From positions 1 to 64,000 of the forward strand of contig JALHMT010000025.1 in the NCBI GenBank assembly GCA_022843905.1: DNA of 64,000 bases. Reading direction: 5' to 3'. The position numbers were made by a program, and so were the translations under genes. Shown in pieces: positions 25,048-32,873 of the stretch; the stretch's first letter is position 1, and every line of letters starts with the position of its first letter. This DNA comes from Rubrivivax sp. (lineage in GTDB: Bacteria > Pseudomonadota > Gammaproteobacteria > Burkholderiales > Burkholderiaceae_C). Below the pieces are notes generated by a model, which was not told the DNA's origin, did no database searches, and worked only from the letters and a program-made list of their open reading frames with translations.

Positions 25048-25944
25048 ATGGAGACCGTGATGAGCAGCGACCTGCACGATGACGACACCGAGGTGGCGGA
25101 GGCCTGCGAAGCGCCGGCCACGCCAGCCCGCGAGGTTCCCGACATCCCCTTCGGTGTGACACGCGGCATGAGCAACGAGGACTACCACGGCGACCGCAGC
25201 GCCGTCTCCTCGACCCAGCTCAAGCGCATGCTGATCAGCCCTGCGCACTTCCTCAGCGGCATCACCGATCCGGAGGAATCCACCGAAGCGCTGCTGTTCG
25301 GCTCGGTGCTGCACGGCCGGCTGCTGGAGCCCGACACCTTCGAGTCGCGGTTCTTCGCGATGCCGAAGGTGAACCGCGCCAGGAAGGAAGGCAAGCAGCG
25401 CTACGCCGAATGCATGGTGCAGGCGGCCGGGCGCACCGTGTATCCCGAGGCCTGGAAGGAGCCCATCGAGCGGATCATCGACAACGCGATGACCCACCGC
25501 AAGGCGCGCGAACTGCTGGCCAAGGGCGAGGCCGAAGTGGCGCTGGTCTGGCTGGACCCCGACACGGGGATCAAGTGCAAGATCAAAATCGACTGGTGGC
25601 ACGACGCCCGCACGCTCGCCGACGTGAAGTCCACCGAGGACGTGACCTTCGAAGGCTTCCGCCGTTCCTGCGCCAGGCTCGGCTACGCGCTGTCCGCGGC
25701 CATGTACTGCGAGGGCGTCTACCAGCTGACCGGCGAGGAACCCGAGTGGGCCTTCATCGCCTGCGAGAAGGGCCGGCCGAACACCGTCGCCGTCTACCGC
25801 GCGATGCGCCCGTTCCTGGAGCGTGGCCGCAGCGACTTCCGGCGGGCATTGCATCGGCTGGCCGAGTGCCGGGCGCGAGGGCACTTTCCGATGCTGCAGG
25901 CCGAGGGCGAGTGGGAGGACATCGACCTGCCGCGCTGGGCGTGA
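25048..25944 (+). CDS. RecE-like exonuclease (DUF3799, PD-(D/E)XK)
   Basis: The 298-residue protein matches the C-terminal nuclease domain of RecE/exonuclease VIII-type proteins. LLFGSVLHGRLLEPDTFE (about residues 90-107) is the N-terminal family signature. IKCKIKIDWW followed by ADVKST supplies the Asp and the (D/E)xK of the PD-(D/E)XK site. Such enzymes resect double-stranded ends to produce 3' tails for annealing proteins. No RecT/Beta annealing gene is next to it in this window, so its partner is unknown. The true start may be the ATG at 25060, since both have weak ribosome sites. Confidence 0.85.
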   Translation: METVMSSDLHDDDTEVAEACEAPATPAREVPDIPFGVTRGMSNEDYHGDRSAVSSTQLKRMLISPAHFLSGITDPEESTEALLFGSVLHGRLLEPDTFESRFFAMPKVNRARKEGKQRYAECMVQAAGRTVYPEAWKEPIERIIDNAMTHRKARELLAKGEAEVALVWLDPDTGIKCKIKIDWWHDARTLADVKSTEDVTFEGFRRSCARLGYALSAAMYCEGVYQLTGEEPEWAFIACEKGRPNTVAVYRAMRPFLERGRSDFRRALHRLAECRARGHFPMLQAEGEWEDIDLPRWA

Positions 25945-26086
25945 CCCGAGGGGCCTGCAATGACCTTTGCAGGCGCCCAGCCGCTGGCGGCCAGCTTCAG
26001 CCTGCTCGGCTGGTGCAACGGGACTGCAGCCCCGCGCCGGAAGAGCCCGCCATCGACTGGGTGCCCGACCAGGGGCACCGACAAAC

Positions 26087-26431
26087 TCAGCTGACGGCGA
26101 AGTCCGCGAGTTGCTTGCCCTCTTCGAGCCGAGCGACCAGCCACCGCGGCTTGTTGCCGCGGCCGGTCCAGGTGTTGTCGCCGTCGCGGTATTTGATCGC
26201 TACGGGCTTGCCCTTCGCGGCCGACTTGCGCGCCGGCGCCTTCTTGGCCGCGGCCCGTCCAGTCGAGGCCTTCTTGGCCTTGCCGAACAACTGGTCGGGC
26301 GTGATGCCGTAGTGCTCGATGGCCGTGCGGATCCGGGCGATGACGCCCTCGACCTCCTTTGCCTTGAGCGCCTCTGCCTCGGCCTGGAGTTTCTGAATCT
26401 GGGCCTGAAGCTGGCCGTACGACTTTGCCAA
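26087..26431 (-). CDS. H-NS-like histone family protein
   Basis: The 114-residue protein has an N-terminal helical dimerisation region with AEAEALKAKEVEGVI. A basic Ala/Lys-rich linker (about 60-80) leads to a C-terminal AT-hook-like motif, YRDGDNTWTGRGNKPRW, the DNA-binding signature of betaproteobacterial H-NS/BpH3 proteins. The TTG at 26429-26431 is chosen because AGGAG lies about 7 bases upstream and the protein then begins AKSYGQL; a longer ATG version would start without a ribosome site. Carrying its own silencer could damp expression of the element. Confidence 0.85.
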   Translation of the reverse strand: MAKSYGQLQAQIQKLQAEAEALKAKEVEGVIARIRTAIEHYGITPDQLFGKAKKASTGRAAAKKAPARKSAAKGKPVAIKYRDGDNTWTGRGNKPRWLVARLEEGKQLADFAVS

Positions 26432-26584
26432 ATCGTTCTCCTGTAACGCCGCAAGTCTACGTTGGCGAAGGCCAGTTTCCATTGTGTGATCGAGAGCCGG
26501 CCAAGGCGCCGCGAGGGAATTGAGCTCGAATGCTTCCGGCTCGCGCTGTGTGGAACATGTCGAACGTTGGACATGGCGGTCCCC

Positions 26585-27730
26585 TCACGCAGTCGGAGGC
26601 GCGACGGCCTCGTCGCCTGCTACCGGCGCGGTGGCGCGCGCATGGGCCTGGCTCTTGCCTAAATACGCATCCGAAATCGCTAGGCGACCGTGACCCAGCT
26701 CAGAAGCGACGGCCAGGCGTGCGGTGGCATCTCCCTCGCCATTGCCGGCACCGCCGCGCACCGGCGACGGCTCGCCGGTCAACTCCTCGTAGCGGTCGTT
26801 GGCGTGTTGGTGCCGCAGGCCGTGCGCGGTGACCCCCAGGGCAGCCTTCGTGATGCCGAAGCGGCGCAGGACGTTGTAGAAGCGGTTGGCGTTCTGCGTC
26901 GCGGTGCGGCCGGGAGCGCCCACGTACTGGCCCGGCGCCACCGACTGCAGGGCGCGTTGCAGCAGGGCCTCCTGCTCGGGCGTCTTCACTGGGATGTCAC
27001 GCGGGCGGCCGCCCTTGGTGCCGTAGCGCACCCGCAGGAACCGCTCGCAGTCCGGGAAGTGCTGCGCGTCACGCGGGTTGGCCTCGTCGCGTGTGATGAG
27101 CGCCATGTGCGGCCGGAAGTGCCGGGCCTCCTTGGCGCGCAGGCCGAAGTGGTAGCAGAGCTCGAGCTGGATGCCGACCCACGGGTCGTAGGCCGTGACC
27201 TCGGCGATCTTGGCCTCGACCTCGACGCTGCGGGCGATCCAACTGCGGTCGAAGTTGGCCGTGCGGTCGCGGTGCACGTAGTGCGAGTCGTCGCCGAAGT
27301 AGGTGGCGACGTCGCGGACCATGCCGGGCCGGCCGATCCAGGCCGCGTAGGTGCGCAGGAAGCTCAGGTAGTTGTGGACCGTGGCTACCGAGAGCTTGCG
27401 CTCGGCCCACAGCCGCGCGACGGCCTGCACCTGGCGGTTCGTGAGGATGCGCGGGTCGGCCTCGCGGAACGTGGTGTTGAAGCGCAGGTCATCCCAGAAC
27501 TTGAAATAGAAGCGCTCGCGGTCGAGCATCGTCTTCTGGGAGACGGTCTTGATGAGCTTGGAGTGCTCCTGGTTGTGGATCACGAGCACGCAATGGAGCA
27601 CGCGCTTCCAGTCGCGCGTGCCCTGCGGCGCCGTGTCGAGGACGTTCTGCGGGTTCCTCGGCGCGCCCGCCGGCGACCGCCGCGCATAGACCAGCTTCTT
27701 CGGCGGCGCCTTCTGTTTCTTCGACGACAT
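26585..27730 (-). CDS. tyrosine recombinase / integrase
   Basis: The 381-residue protein has the catalytic set of tyrosine recombinases: R198 in HFGLRAKEA, K239, H303-xx-R306 in HGLRHQHAN, H347 in LGHGR and the nucleophile Y356. An N-terminal core-binding domain (about 60-170) precedes it. The ATG at 27728-27730 with GGAGCAAGAG upstream is preferred over a long unsupported extension. It resembles the Integrase_1 group common on integrative elements, but it is not located at an element end here, so it may recombine an internal site or an island nested in the element. No matching att repeats were found. Confidence 0.85.
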   Translation of the reverse strand: MSSKKQKAPPKKLVYARRSPAGAPRNPQNVLDTAPQGTRDWKRVLHCVLVIHNQEHSKLIKTVSQKTMLDRERFYFKFWDDLRFNTTFREADPRILTNRQVQAVARLWAERKLSVATVHNYLSFLRTYAAWIGRPGMVRDVATYFGDDSHYVHRDRTANFDRSWIARSVEVEAKIAEVTAYDPWVGIQLELCYHFGLRAKEARHFRPHMALITRDEANPRDAQHFPDCERFLRVRYGTKGGRPRDIPVKTPEQEALLQRALQSVAPGQYVGAPGRTATQNANRFYNVLRRFGITKAALGVTAHGLRHQHANDRYEELTGEPSPVRGGAGNGEGDATARLAVASELGHGRLAISDAYLGKSQAHARATAPVAGDEAVAPPTA

Positions 27731-28868
27731 CTCTTGCTCCGTTGACGGCCGGCGAGCCACTTCAGCCGCGTCAAAGGGTGCGGACGCGAAAGTCCAGCTC
27801 GCACGTGCGTCCAGGGTCGCGCGAGCAGGTCGAAGGTCAAGGGCAGGGCCGCACCGCCGACCCTCGTGCGCGGTGCGTTGTTTCAAGCGTTCGGCCGCGC
27901 GGGGCGGCCAGGCAGGCGTTAAAAAATCTCTGTTCCCCGCAGCTCGCCGCCGTGCTTCCACGGCGGTGAACGACATGACGCCCACACCTCGAGGGATGCG
28001 ACGCGCGCACCTCGGTCCATGCCGAGGCGTTTCTGGGAGTTCGTGGGGTACCGTCTTTCGCCGCTTGAAACGCACTCCTGCCATCGGAGCGCACGGGGCC
28101 ACGCCTGGAATCGGTCGCACCGCCTCAGACGGGCAGTGGTGACCGAGAACCCTCAAGGGGTTGACGACGTTGGCGACGGTGTTGTCGCGAGCAGCACGAC
28201 GGCTGCTCAGCGGATGGCCTCAGCCGCGGCGTTGCCGCCAACGAAGGCCACTCAGGCAGATCCGATTGACGGATCGAGATGGGGAGATAGGGGCACCGCG
28301 ACTGGCGCGGCAGGGCCTCGAAGGGCCAGGGCTTGAAGTGCAGGTCACGACTGCGAACGGCGGGTTCTCGGAGTCCGCAACACCGGCCTGCTTGCATTGA
28401 GAGCTGTGGCAGGCAGCACAGGCTCGGGGAGAAGTTGAACCCATGCGAGGCTCGGTTGTCAACACCGGGAGGGCTTGAACAATGGCGCTGCTCTGGCGGT
28501 GGTTAGTGTGTCGCCGGCCTTGCCGAACGCGGACTCCTCTCGGCCTTGACTTCCTTGCTTCCCCGTCTAGAAGTCGAAGGCCCGAACAAGGGCAAGAGCG
28601 AGAGCCATGGTCCACCACCGAACCACGACGAAAACCGTGGCCAGGCTGCTGCGCCGAACTGCTGTTGCCACCATGTATCTGGGACATCGGCGCCGGGGAA
28701 CTGCCGGCGCCTCACTGGATGTCCGTCACAAGTGCCGCGTCCAAAGCGTGTGGCGTGCTGCGGGCCGCAGAAAGCCGGGGGGCTACGACCCGCCTTTCCG
28801 GGTTGGCTTCGCGTGGACTCTTGGCGATGCTGTCGCCATCGGTCAACGCAATGTGGAGAGCAACGTCC
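27731..28868. other. 1.1-kb region without a supported gene
   Basis: The stretch separates the integrase (minus) from the ParM-like gene (plus). I see no domain-bearing frame. It contains an AT-rich GTTAAAAAATC block near 27919 and an inverted repeat GACTTC/GAAGTC near 28549-28576. It also holds the segment 28331-28366, which resembles 895-930. The end carries the ribosome site for the ParM-like gene. A partition centromere, promoters or a recombination site would fit here, but none is identified. Confidence 0.35.
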
Positions 28869-29912
28869 ATGGAAGCAATCGTGAGAGCCATCGATGTGGG
28901 ATTCGGGAATACCAAGTACGTGCTGGCTGCGCAAGGTGGAAGGGTCGAATGCGCGCACTTCGCCTCGATCGCCTATGACAGTGCGCACGACAACTCGAAC
29001 GATGCTCTTGGCAGTAAGCGCAAGACGGTCTGCGTGCCGGTGGGCGGCATGTGGTACGAGGTGGGGCCCGACGTTGCGCTTGCGGCCGACGGCTTCGTGG
29101 GCCGGAACCATCACGACGACTACATACGCACCCCCGAGTACCGGGCGTTCACGGCTGCGGCCCTTCACTTCATGAAGGTCGACAGGGTCGACCTGCTGGT
29201 GCTCGGACTGCCAGTGGTGGACTACATGCGCCGCAGGGCGGAACTGCAGAAGGCGATGACGGGCAAATTCGAGGTGGGCCGCAATCGTACGGTCGAGGTC
29301 AAACGGGTGTTGGTCGTGGCGCAACCACAAGGGGCCATGTATGCCGTCTTCGGGGATCAGGCGAACGCAAAGCTCCGGCACGGCAGAACCTTGGTCATTG
29401 ACGCCGGCTCGCGCACCTTCGACTGGCTGGTGACGCTGGACAGCAAGGTGGTTGGCAAGATGAGCGACTCGGTCAACCGTGGGGTGCACGACATACTGCT
29501 CAAGATTGCCGCCGCGATCGCGAGCGAGACTGGCAGGGGCTACCTGAACCTGGAGGCGATCGACAGGGCACTGAGGAGCCGCAAGCCCCTGCGCGCCTAC
29601 AAGCGGAGCGTCGACCTCAAGAAGTTCGACAACACGATCGAGAAGATCGCCGACCAGGCCGTCTCGATGCTCCATGGCAAGCTGGGCGCGACAGACGACC
29701 TGGAGCACATCGTGGTGGTGGGTGGCGGGATGCATCTGTACCGCGCATCGATTCGGCGGAAGTTCCCCGAGATCGCCATCAGCGAGGTGGACGAACCCCT
29801 CTATGCGAACGTGAAGGGCTTCCAGCTGATGGGTGAGCAGTACGTGCGTGAGAACCCACAGCTGTTCGCCACGGCGCCGGCCCGCGCCGAGGTGGCCCAG
29901 ATCGGAGCGTAG
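28869..29912 (+). CDS. ParM/StbA-like actin-type ATPase
   Basis: The 347-residue protein has the actin-like ATPase phosphate-1 motif AIDVGFGNTK (about residues 7-16), a central VIDAGSRTFDWLV (phosphate-2) and the late VVVGGGMHLY (adenosine motif), in the order of ParM and StbA. These ATPases form filaments that push apart plasmid copies. The ATG at 28869 is preceded by GGAG with good spacing; an upstream extension is not supported. A small gene follows 6 bases later, as expected for the partner of a ParM system, and a centromere would be expected just upstream. SXT-type elements also use such a locus. Confidence 0.85.
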   Translation: MEAIVRAIDVGFGNTKYVLAAQGGRVECAHFASIAYDSAHDNSNDALGSKRKTVCVPVGGMWYEVGPDVALAADGFVGRNHHDDYIRTPEYRAFTAAALHFMKVDRVDLLVLGLPVVDYMRRRAELQKAMTGKFEVGRNRTVEVKRVLVVAQPQGAMYAVFGDQANAKLRHGRTLVIDAGSRTFDWLVTLDSKVVGKMSDSVNRGVHDILLKIAAAIASETGRGYLNLEAIDRALRSRKPLRAYKRSVDLKKFDNTIEKIADQAVSMLHGKLGATDDLEHIVVVGGGMHLYRASIRRKFPEIAISEVDEPLYANVKGFQLMGEQYVRENPQLFATAPARAEVAQIGA

Positions 29913-29918
29913 CCAGCC

Positions 29919-30248
29919 ATGGAAGCCCAGCCGAAAATCGTGATGCAGGTGACCATCAGTGCGGAAGAGTGCCCCGAGCTCCATCGCGAACTCCTCGGGA
30001 TGACCGCTGCTCGAAGGCGTGCGAAGCGGCTCCTTGCCTTGGCCAGCGTCGGTCTCCTGGTCGAGCAGGGGCGCCTCGTTGGCGCGGCTACTTCCAGCAG
30101 GGGCCACGCAGCGCCGCCCATCTCGATGTCGCTGAGGCCGCTGGGGCAGGGCGCTTCCGCACCGCGGGCGGAGGCCAAGGGGGTCATCGTCGGCCAGAGC
30201 ATTGCCGAGATGACCGATGCGTTCGGGGAAGTGGATGCAAAGGAATGA
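29919..30248 (+). CDS. small partner protein of the ParM-like ATPase
   Basis: The 109-residue protein starts 6 bases after the ParM-like gene with GGAG upstream. Its N-terminal half (VTISAEECPELHRELLGM, then AARRRAKRLLALAS) is helical and basic, as in DNA-binding adaptors of type II partition systems, and its C-terminal half is Gly/Pro-rich. No fold is recognisable. Position rather than sequence suggests it is the centromere-binding adaptor. It overlaps the start of the next gene by 14 bases. Confidence 0.55.
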   Translation: MEAQPKIVMQVTISAEECPELHRELLGMTAARRRAKRLLALASVGLLVEQGRLVGAATSSRGHAAPPISMSLRPLGQGASAPRAEAKGVIVGQSIAEMTDAFGEVDAKE

Positions 30249-30681
30249 TCGAGATCTGGTGAGTGCCAGCGAGCTGGCGCAGCTGGGCTACTGTGAACGC
30301 GTGGCGCACTTCGATTGGCGCTACGGTGCGAGGCGCTCGCCGGAGCAACTCGCGGCGCAGGATCGTGGGAACGCGGCGCACGATCAGTTCTACAAGGACA
30401 GCGTGGCCATCGCGCGAGCAAGCGAGCGGAAGGGCCGGTGCTTCGTCGCGACTCTGGCGCTTGGCGAGTGTGCCGAGACCAGTGCGCTGCGGGCGTTCCG
30501 GGACCTCTACCTGCGACGCACAGCGCCAGGCCGGCGGTTCATCGCGACGTACTACCGCCTCGGGCCCGCGGTGTGTGACCTGCTGAGACGCCATCCGCGG
30601 CTGCTCTCGGCCGTGAGGCTCGGTCTCGTCCTGGCAGGCCGGATGGCGGCACGGGCGGTCGCGCGAAGGCTGGCACGATGA
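30235..30681 (+). CDS. Cas4-like N-terminal segment fused to a CFI-box domain
   Basis: The first about 45 of 148 residues, with SASELAQLGYCERVAHFDWRY, match the N-terminus of Cas4-type nucleases, where a Cys precedes charged residues. From about residue 70 the sequence CFVATLALGE begins a CFI-box domain, with LRAFRDLYLRRTAPGRRF and a YYRLGPAVCDLLRRHP helix, ending in a hydrophobic tail. The nuclease core is not here but in the next, overlapping gene. The ATG at 30235 is chosen for GGGGA upstream. The halves probably associate through their overlapping translation and perhaps Cys ligands. Confidence 0.6.
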   Translation: MQRNDRDLVSASELAQLGYCERVAHFDWRYGARRSPEQLAAQDRGNAAHDQFYKDSVAIARASERKGRCFVATLALGECAETSALRAFRDLYLRRTAPGRRFIATYYRLGPAVCDLLRRHPRLLSAVRLGLVLAGRMAARAVARRLAR

Positions 30682-31226
30682 GCGACGCCGGCGCAGGCGC
30701 GCTGCTCTTGCTGGGGCTGCTGCTCTTCGCAGCGGCATACAGCTGGCTCAGGAGCCAGCGGGATCGGCCGGACGAGGGCTGGTTGCCGCGCGAGATCGCC
30801 GACGGTGAGCTGGCGTTCGCTGAAAGGCGGTTCGAGTCCAAGCGCCTTGGTCTGGTGGCCAGGCTCGACCGCGCGTATCGCCAAGGTGGCGAACTCCACC
30901 TGGTGGAACTGAAGACCCGCGGCTACTACGCGGCGCATGCCTCGGATGCCATCGAGCTCTCGGTGCAACGCCTGGTTCTGCAAGAGGAGACCGGCGAGCG
31001 AGTTTCTTCGGTGGCCTACGTGGCGGTCAAACAGCATGGCCAGGGAGAACCTCGGGCGATCCGCGTGGACCTGTTCGACGAAAACGAGGTCCTGGCGATG
31101 CGCCGCAGGCTGCTAGAGCTGAGGCGCGGCCAGGGCCATGCGCCGTCGCCGGCGGCGCGCCGGAAGGCGTCCGACACCTGCGGGCATCGGGCCGTCTGCC
31201 AAAGCACCTTCGGAGACCGGCAGTAG
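30678..31226 (+). CDS. Cas4-like PD-(D/E)XK nuclease core, membrane-anchored
   Basis: The 182-residue protein starts with a transmembrane helix (about residues 8-24). A PD-(D/E)XK nuclease follows with Asp64 in ARLDRAY, ELK at 77-79 in VELKTR and a Q97-containing helix, the layout of RecB/Cas4 nucleases. Cysteines at 168 and 174 near the end would be two of the Fe-S ligands of Cas4, with the first Cys in the upstream gene (YCE). The ATG overlaps the previous stop, supporting joint folding. A membrane-bound DNA end nuclease on a conjugative element could process incoming DNA; that is inference. Confidence 0.65.
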   Translation: MSDAGAGALLLLGLLLFAAAYSWLRSQRDRPDEGWLPREIADGELAFAERRFESKRLGLVARLDRAYRQGGELHLVELKTRGYYAAHASDAIELSVQRLVLQEETGERVSSVAYVAVKQHGQGEPRAIRVDLFDENEVLAMRRRLLELRRGQGHAPSPAARRKASDTCGHRAVCQSTFGDRQ

Positions 31227-31373
31227 CGGCCAGGCGCTTGGCGGCTGCGCGGCGGCGTGGCGCGGGCAGGTCCTGGATCGCATACACCGTCCATGGCCGG
31301 TCTGGCCCTGAGTGCCAAGGCAGAGGGAAGCGACCACTTGGCTGGCTAGACTTGGCGCACTTTCGAGCCTTCG

Positions 31374-31673
31374 ATGTACATCACTGACCTCACTCACTTC
31401 CTCGATGAGTCCGGCGCGATCGCGCCGATCAAGGGCGCGGCGCGCGCAATGGCCCAGTTCGTCGTCGAGGTCGTTGCTCACGCCACAGACGGATCGGACA
31501 CCGCGCCGGCGGCACCGACGTGCTTCAAGTGCAAGAAGGGTCCGGTCACCGCGGTGCGGGCTGCGGATGATGCCGTTGTCTGGAAGTGCCCGAAGTGTGA
31601 GGCAGAGGGCAGGATCTCGAAGTGGCAGGGAACGCTCTGGGACCTGACCGCACGTCCTCAGTCTTCGGACTGA
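31374..31673 (+). CDS. small zinc-ribbon protein
   Basis: This is a 99-residue protein. The N-terminal half is helical (TDLTHFLDESGAIAP...MAQFVVEVV), and the C-terminal half has CFKCKKGPV...WKCPKC, a four-Cys zinc ribbon, followed by ISKWQGTLWDL. Proteins of this type are widespread beside mobile elements with unknown function. The ribosome site before the ATG is weak (GAGCC). It is convergent with the S49 peptidase gene, 21 bases away. Confidence 0.7.
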   Translation: MYITDLTHFLDESGAIAPIKGAARAMAQFVVEVVAHATDGSDTAPAAPTCFKCKKGPVTAVRAADDAVVWKCPKCEAEGRISKWQGTLWDLTARPQSSD

Positions 31674-31694
31674 CGATCGGACAAGCTGGCGGTC

Positions 31695-32723
31695 CTACTG
31701 GACCGTGGGGCCGCTCAGCGCGAGCCGCCTGACCGCGCCGGCAATGGCGTCCTGCAGAGAGCGCGTCAGGAAGGGTGACGAGTCGGCGCTCGGTCCGTAG
31801 TCGTAGGTCTTCATGCCCCAGTGCGTGGCCACGAAGTCATCAACCGTGGCCACGCCGTCAACCAGGCCCAGTTCCTTGGCCTCGGGGCCCGGCCAGACCT
31901 CACCAGTGCCGAAGTCGACCCCCGACTTCAGGGCCTGGCCCCGGCGGGCCTTCACCTCGGCCAGGAAGAAGCCCCCCATTTGATCGACGAGTTGCTGGGC
32001 CTTCCGATCGACCTCGGGACTGACCGGGGTGAACGGGTTGAGGAACGCCTTGAGCTTGCCGGACGCGTAGACCCGCTGCGCGACGTCGACCTTGGCGATG
32101 GCCTTGTCCAACTGCCACGGGGCCATGATCGCGCCGATCGATCCGACGAACGAGTACTTCGCGGCGATGATCTTGTCCGCGTTCAGCGCGACCATGTAGG
32201 CAGCGCTCGCACCCAGGTTGTTGATCACCGCGACCACTTCCTTCCGATGCTTTGCCTTGAGCCCGTTGATGGCAGTCGAGATGCGCTCGGCCTCGACGGG
32301 CGCTCCGCCCGGGCTGTCGATGTGCAGCACGACGCCCTTCACGTTCGGATTGCCGAAGGCCTTCTCGAGGATCGGGATGATGTTTTCGGCCGAGGCCCGC
32401 TCCGTGGCGCCGATGGGGCCCTCGATGCGGACGACGCCTACGACGTTCCCGAACGGCCCCCAGCGAAAGCCGGTGGAGTTCAGGAAGAACAGGAAGTACA
32501 AGAGACCGAGCAGCACCGGCGCGCCGAAGAACATGGCCTGGAACAGGTTGCGCCAGCGGCGCTCGGCCTTTCGTTCCTTGGCGGCCAGTTCAGCCGAGCG
32601 CTCGAAGGACTGGCGCTGCTCCCGCATCTCTCGGAGCACCTCGAGCACGACCGAAGGGAACGTGGTGAGCTCGCCGTTCCGCGCGGTCGGGACCGTGGGC
32701 TCGGTGGGGGTTGGGGTGGACAT
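31695..32723 (-). CDS. membrane-bound S49 family serine peptidase
   Basis: The 342-residue protein has a cytoplasmic N-terminal coiled region, a transmembrane helix at about residues 64-82 and an S49 (SppA/SohB) protease domain after it. The HIDSPGG turn is at 134-140, Ser173 in LGASAAYM is the nucleophile and Lys223 in ASGKLK is the general base. SppA-type enzymes degrade leftover signal peptides, and phage-type relatives act on other substrates. The gene lies downstream of the traG side of the transfer region and has its own promoter carrying the conserved activator-type motif at 32788-32822. Co-regulation with conjugation suggests a role in pilus or envelope remodelling. Confidence 0.85.
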   Translation of the reverse strand: MSTPTPTEPTVPTARNGELTTFPSVVLEVLREMREQRQSFERSAELAAKERKAERRWRNLFQAMFFGAPVLLGLLYFLFFLNSTGFRWGPFGNVVGVVRIEGPIGATERASAENIIPILEKAFGNPNVKGVVLHIDSPGGAPVEAERISTAINGLKAKHRKEVVAVINNLGASAAYMVALNADKIIAAKYSFVGSIGAIMAPWQLDKAIAKVDVAQRVYASGKLKAFLNPFTPVSPEVDRKAQQLVDQMGGFFLAEVKARRGQALKSGVDFGTGEVWPGPEAKELGLVDGVATVDDFVATHWGMKTYDYGPSADSSPFLTRSLQDAIAGAVRRLALSGPTVQ

Positions 32724-32787
32724 CGCGCTCTCCTTGCCGGACGGCCTGTGCCGAGGACAAGAAGATAGAACGACGAGCCCGAGGCTT

Positions 32788-32822
32788 CCACTCGAAAGGC
32801 GGGTGCTAGTCCCCCCCGAAAG
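32788..32822 (-). promoter_or_regulatory. conserved motif, copy 1 (S49 promoter)
   Basis: On the plus strand this reads CCACTCGAAAGGCGGGTGCT followed by AGTCCCCCCCGAAAG. It shares the CTCGAAA and TCCCCC blocks, with 12 bases between them, with copies 2 (59913-59947) and 3 (55355-55385). In the minus direction, TATCTT (32762-32767) follows 20 bases after the CTTTCGAGTGG end, placing the motif over the -35 region and transcription start near 32755, about 32 bases before the S49 ATG. Confidence 0.7.
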
Positions 32823-32873
32823 TCGCCGGTGAAATTGCGATTTGGAGCAGAGCGCGTCCTGGGCGCACGAGCG

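Noticed and set aside
24087-25175. Long open frame on the minus strand
   Set aside because: The product is Arg/Pro/Ser-rich without domain, signal or ribosome site. Long open frames are expected by chance in DNA of this base composition.
26432-26482. ATG start at 26482 for the H-NS-like protein
   Set aside because: The longer form lacks a ribosome site, whereas the TTG at 26431 has AGGAG at the right distance and gives the usual N-terminus.
28482-28868. N-terminal extension of the ParM-like protein
   Set aside because: The extra 129 residues are low-complexity, and a well-placed GGAG precedes the internal ATG at 28869, which fits the usual ParM length.
31690-31705. Inverted repeat CGGTCC/GGACCG at the end of the S49 gene
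   Set aside because: The stem is only 6 base pairs, it overlaps the coding end and there is no T-tract, so a terminator is not supported.
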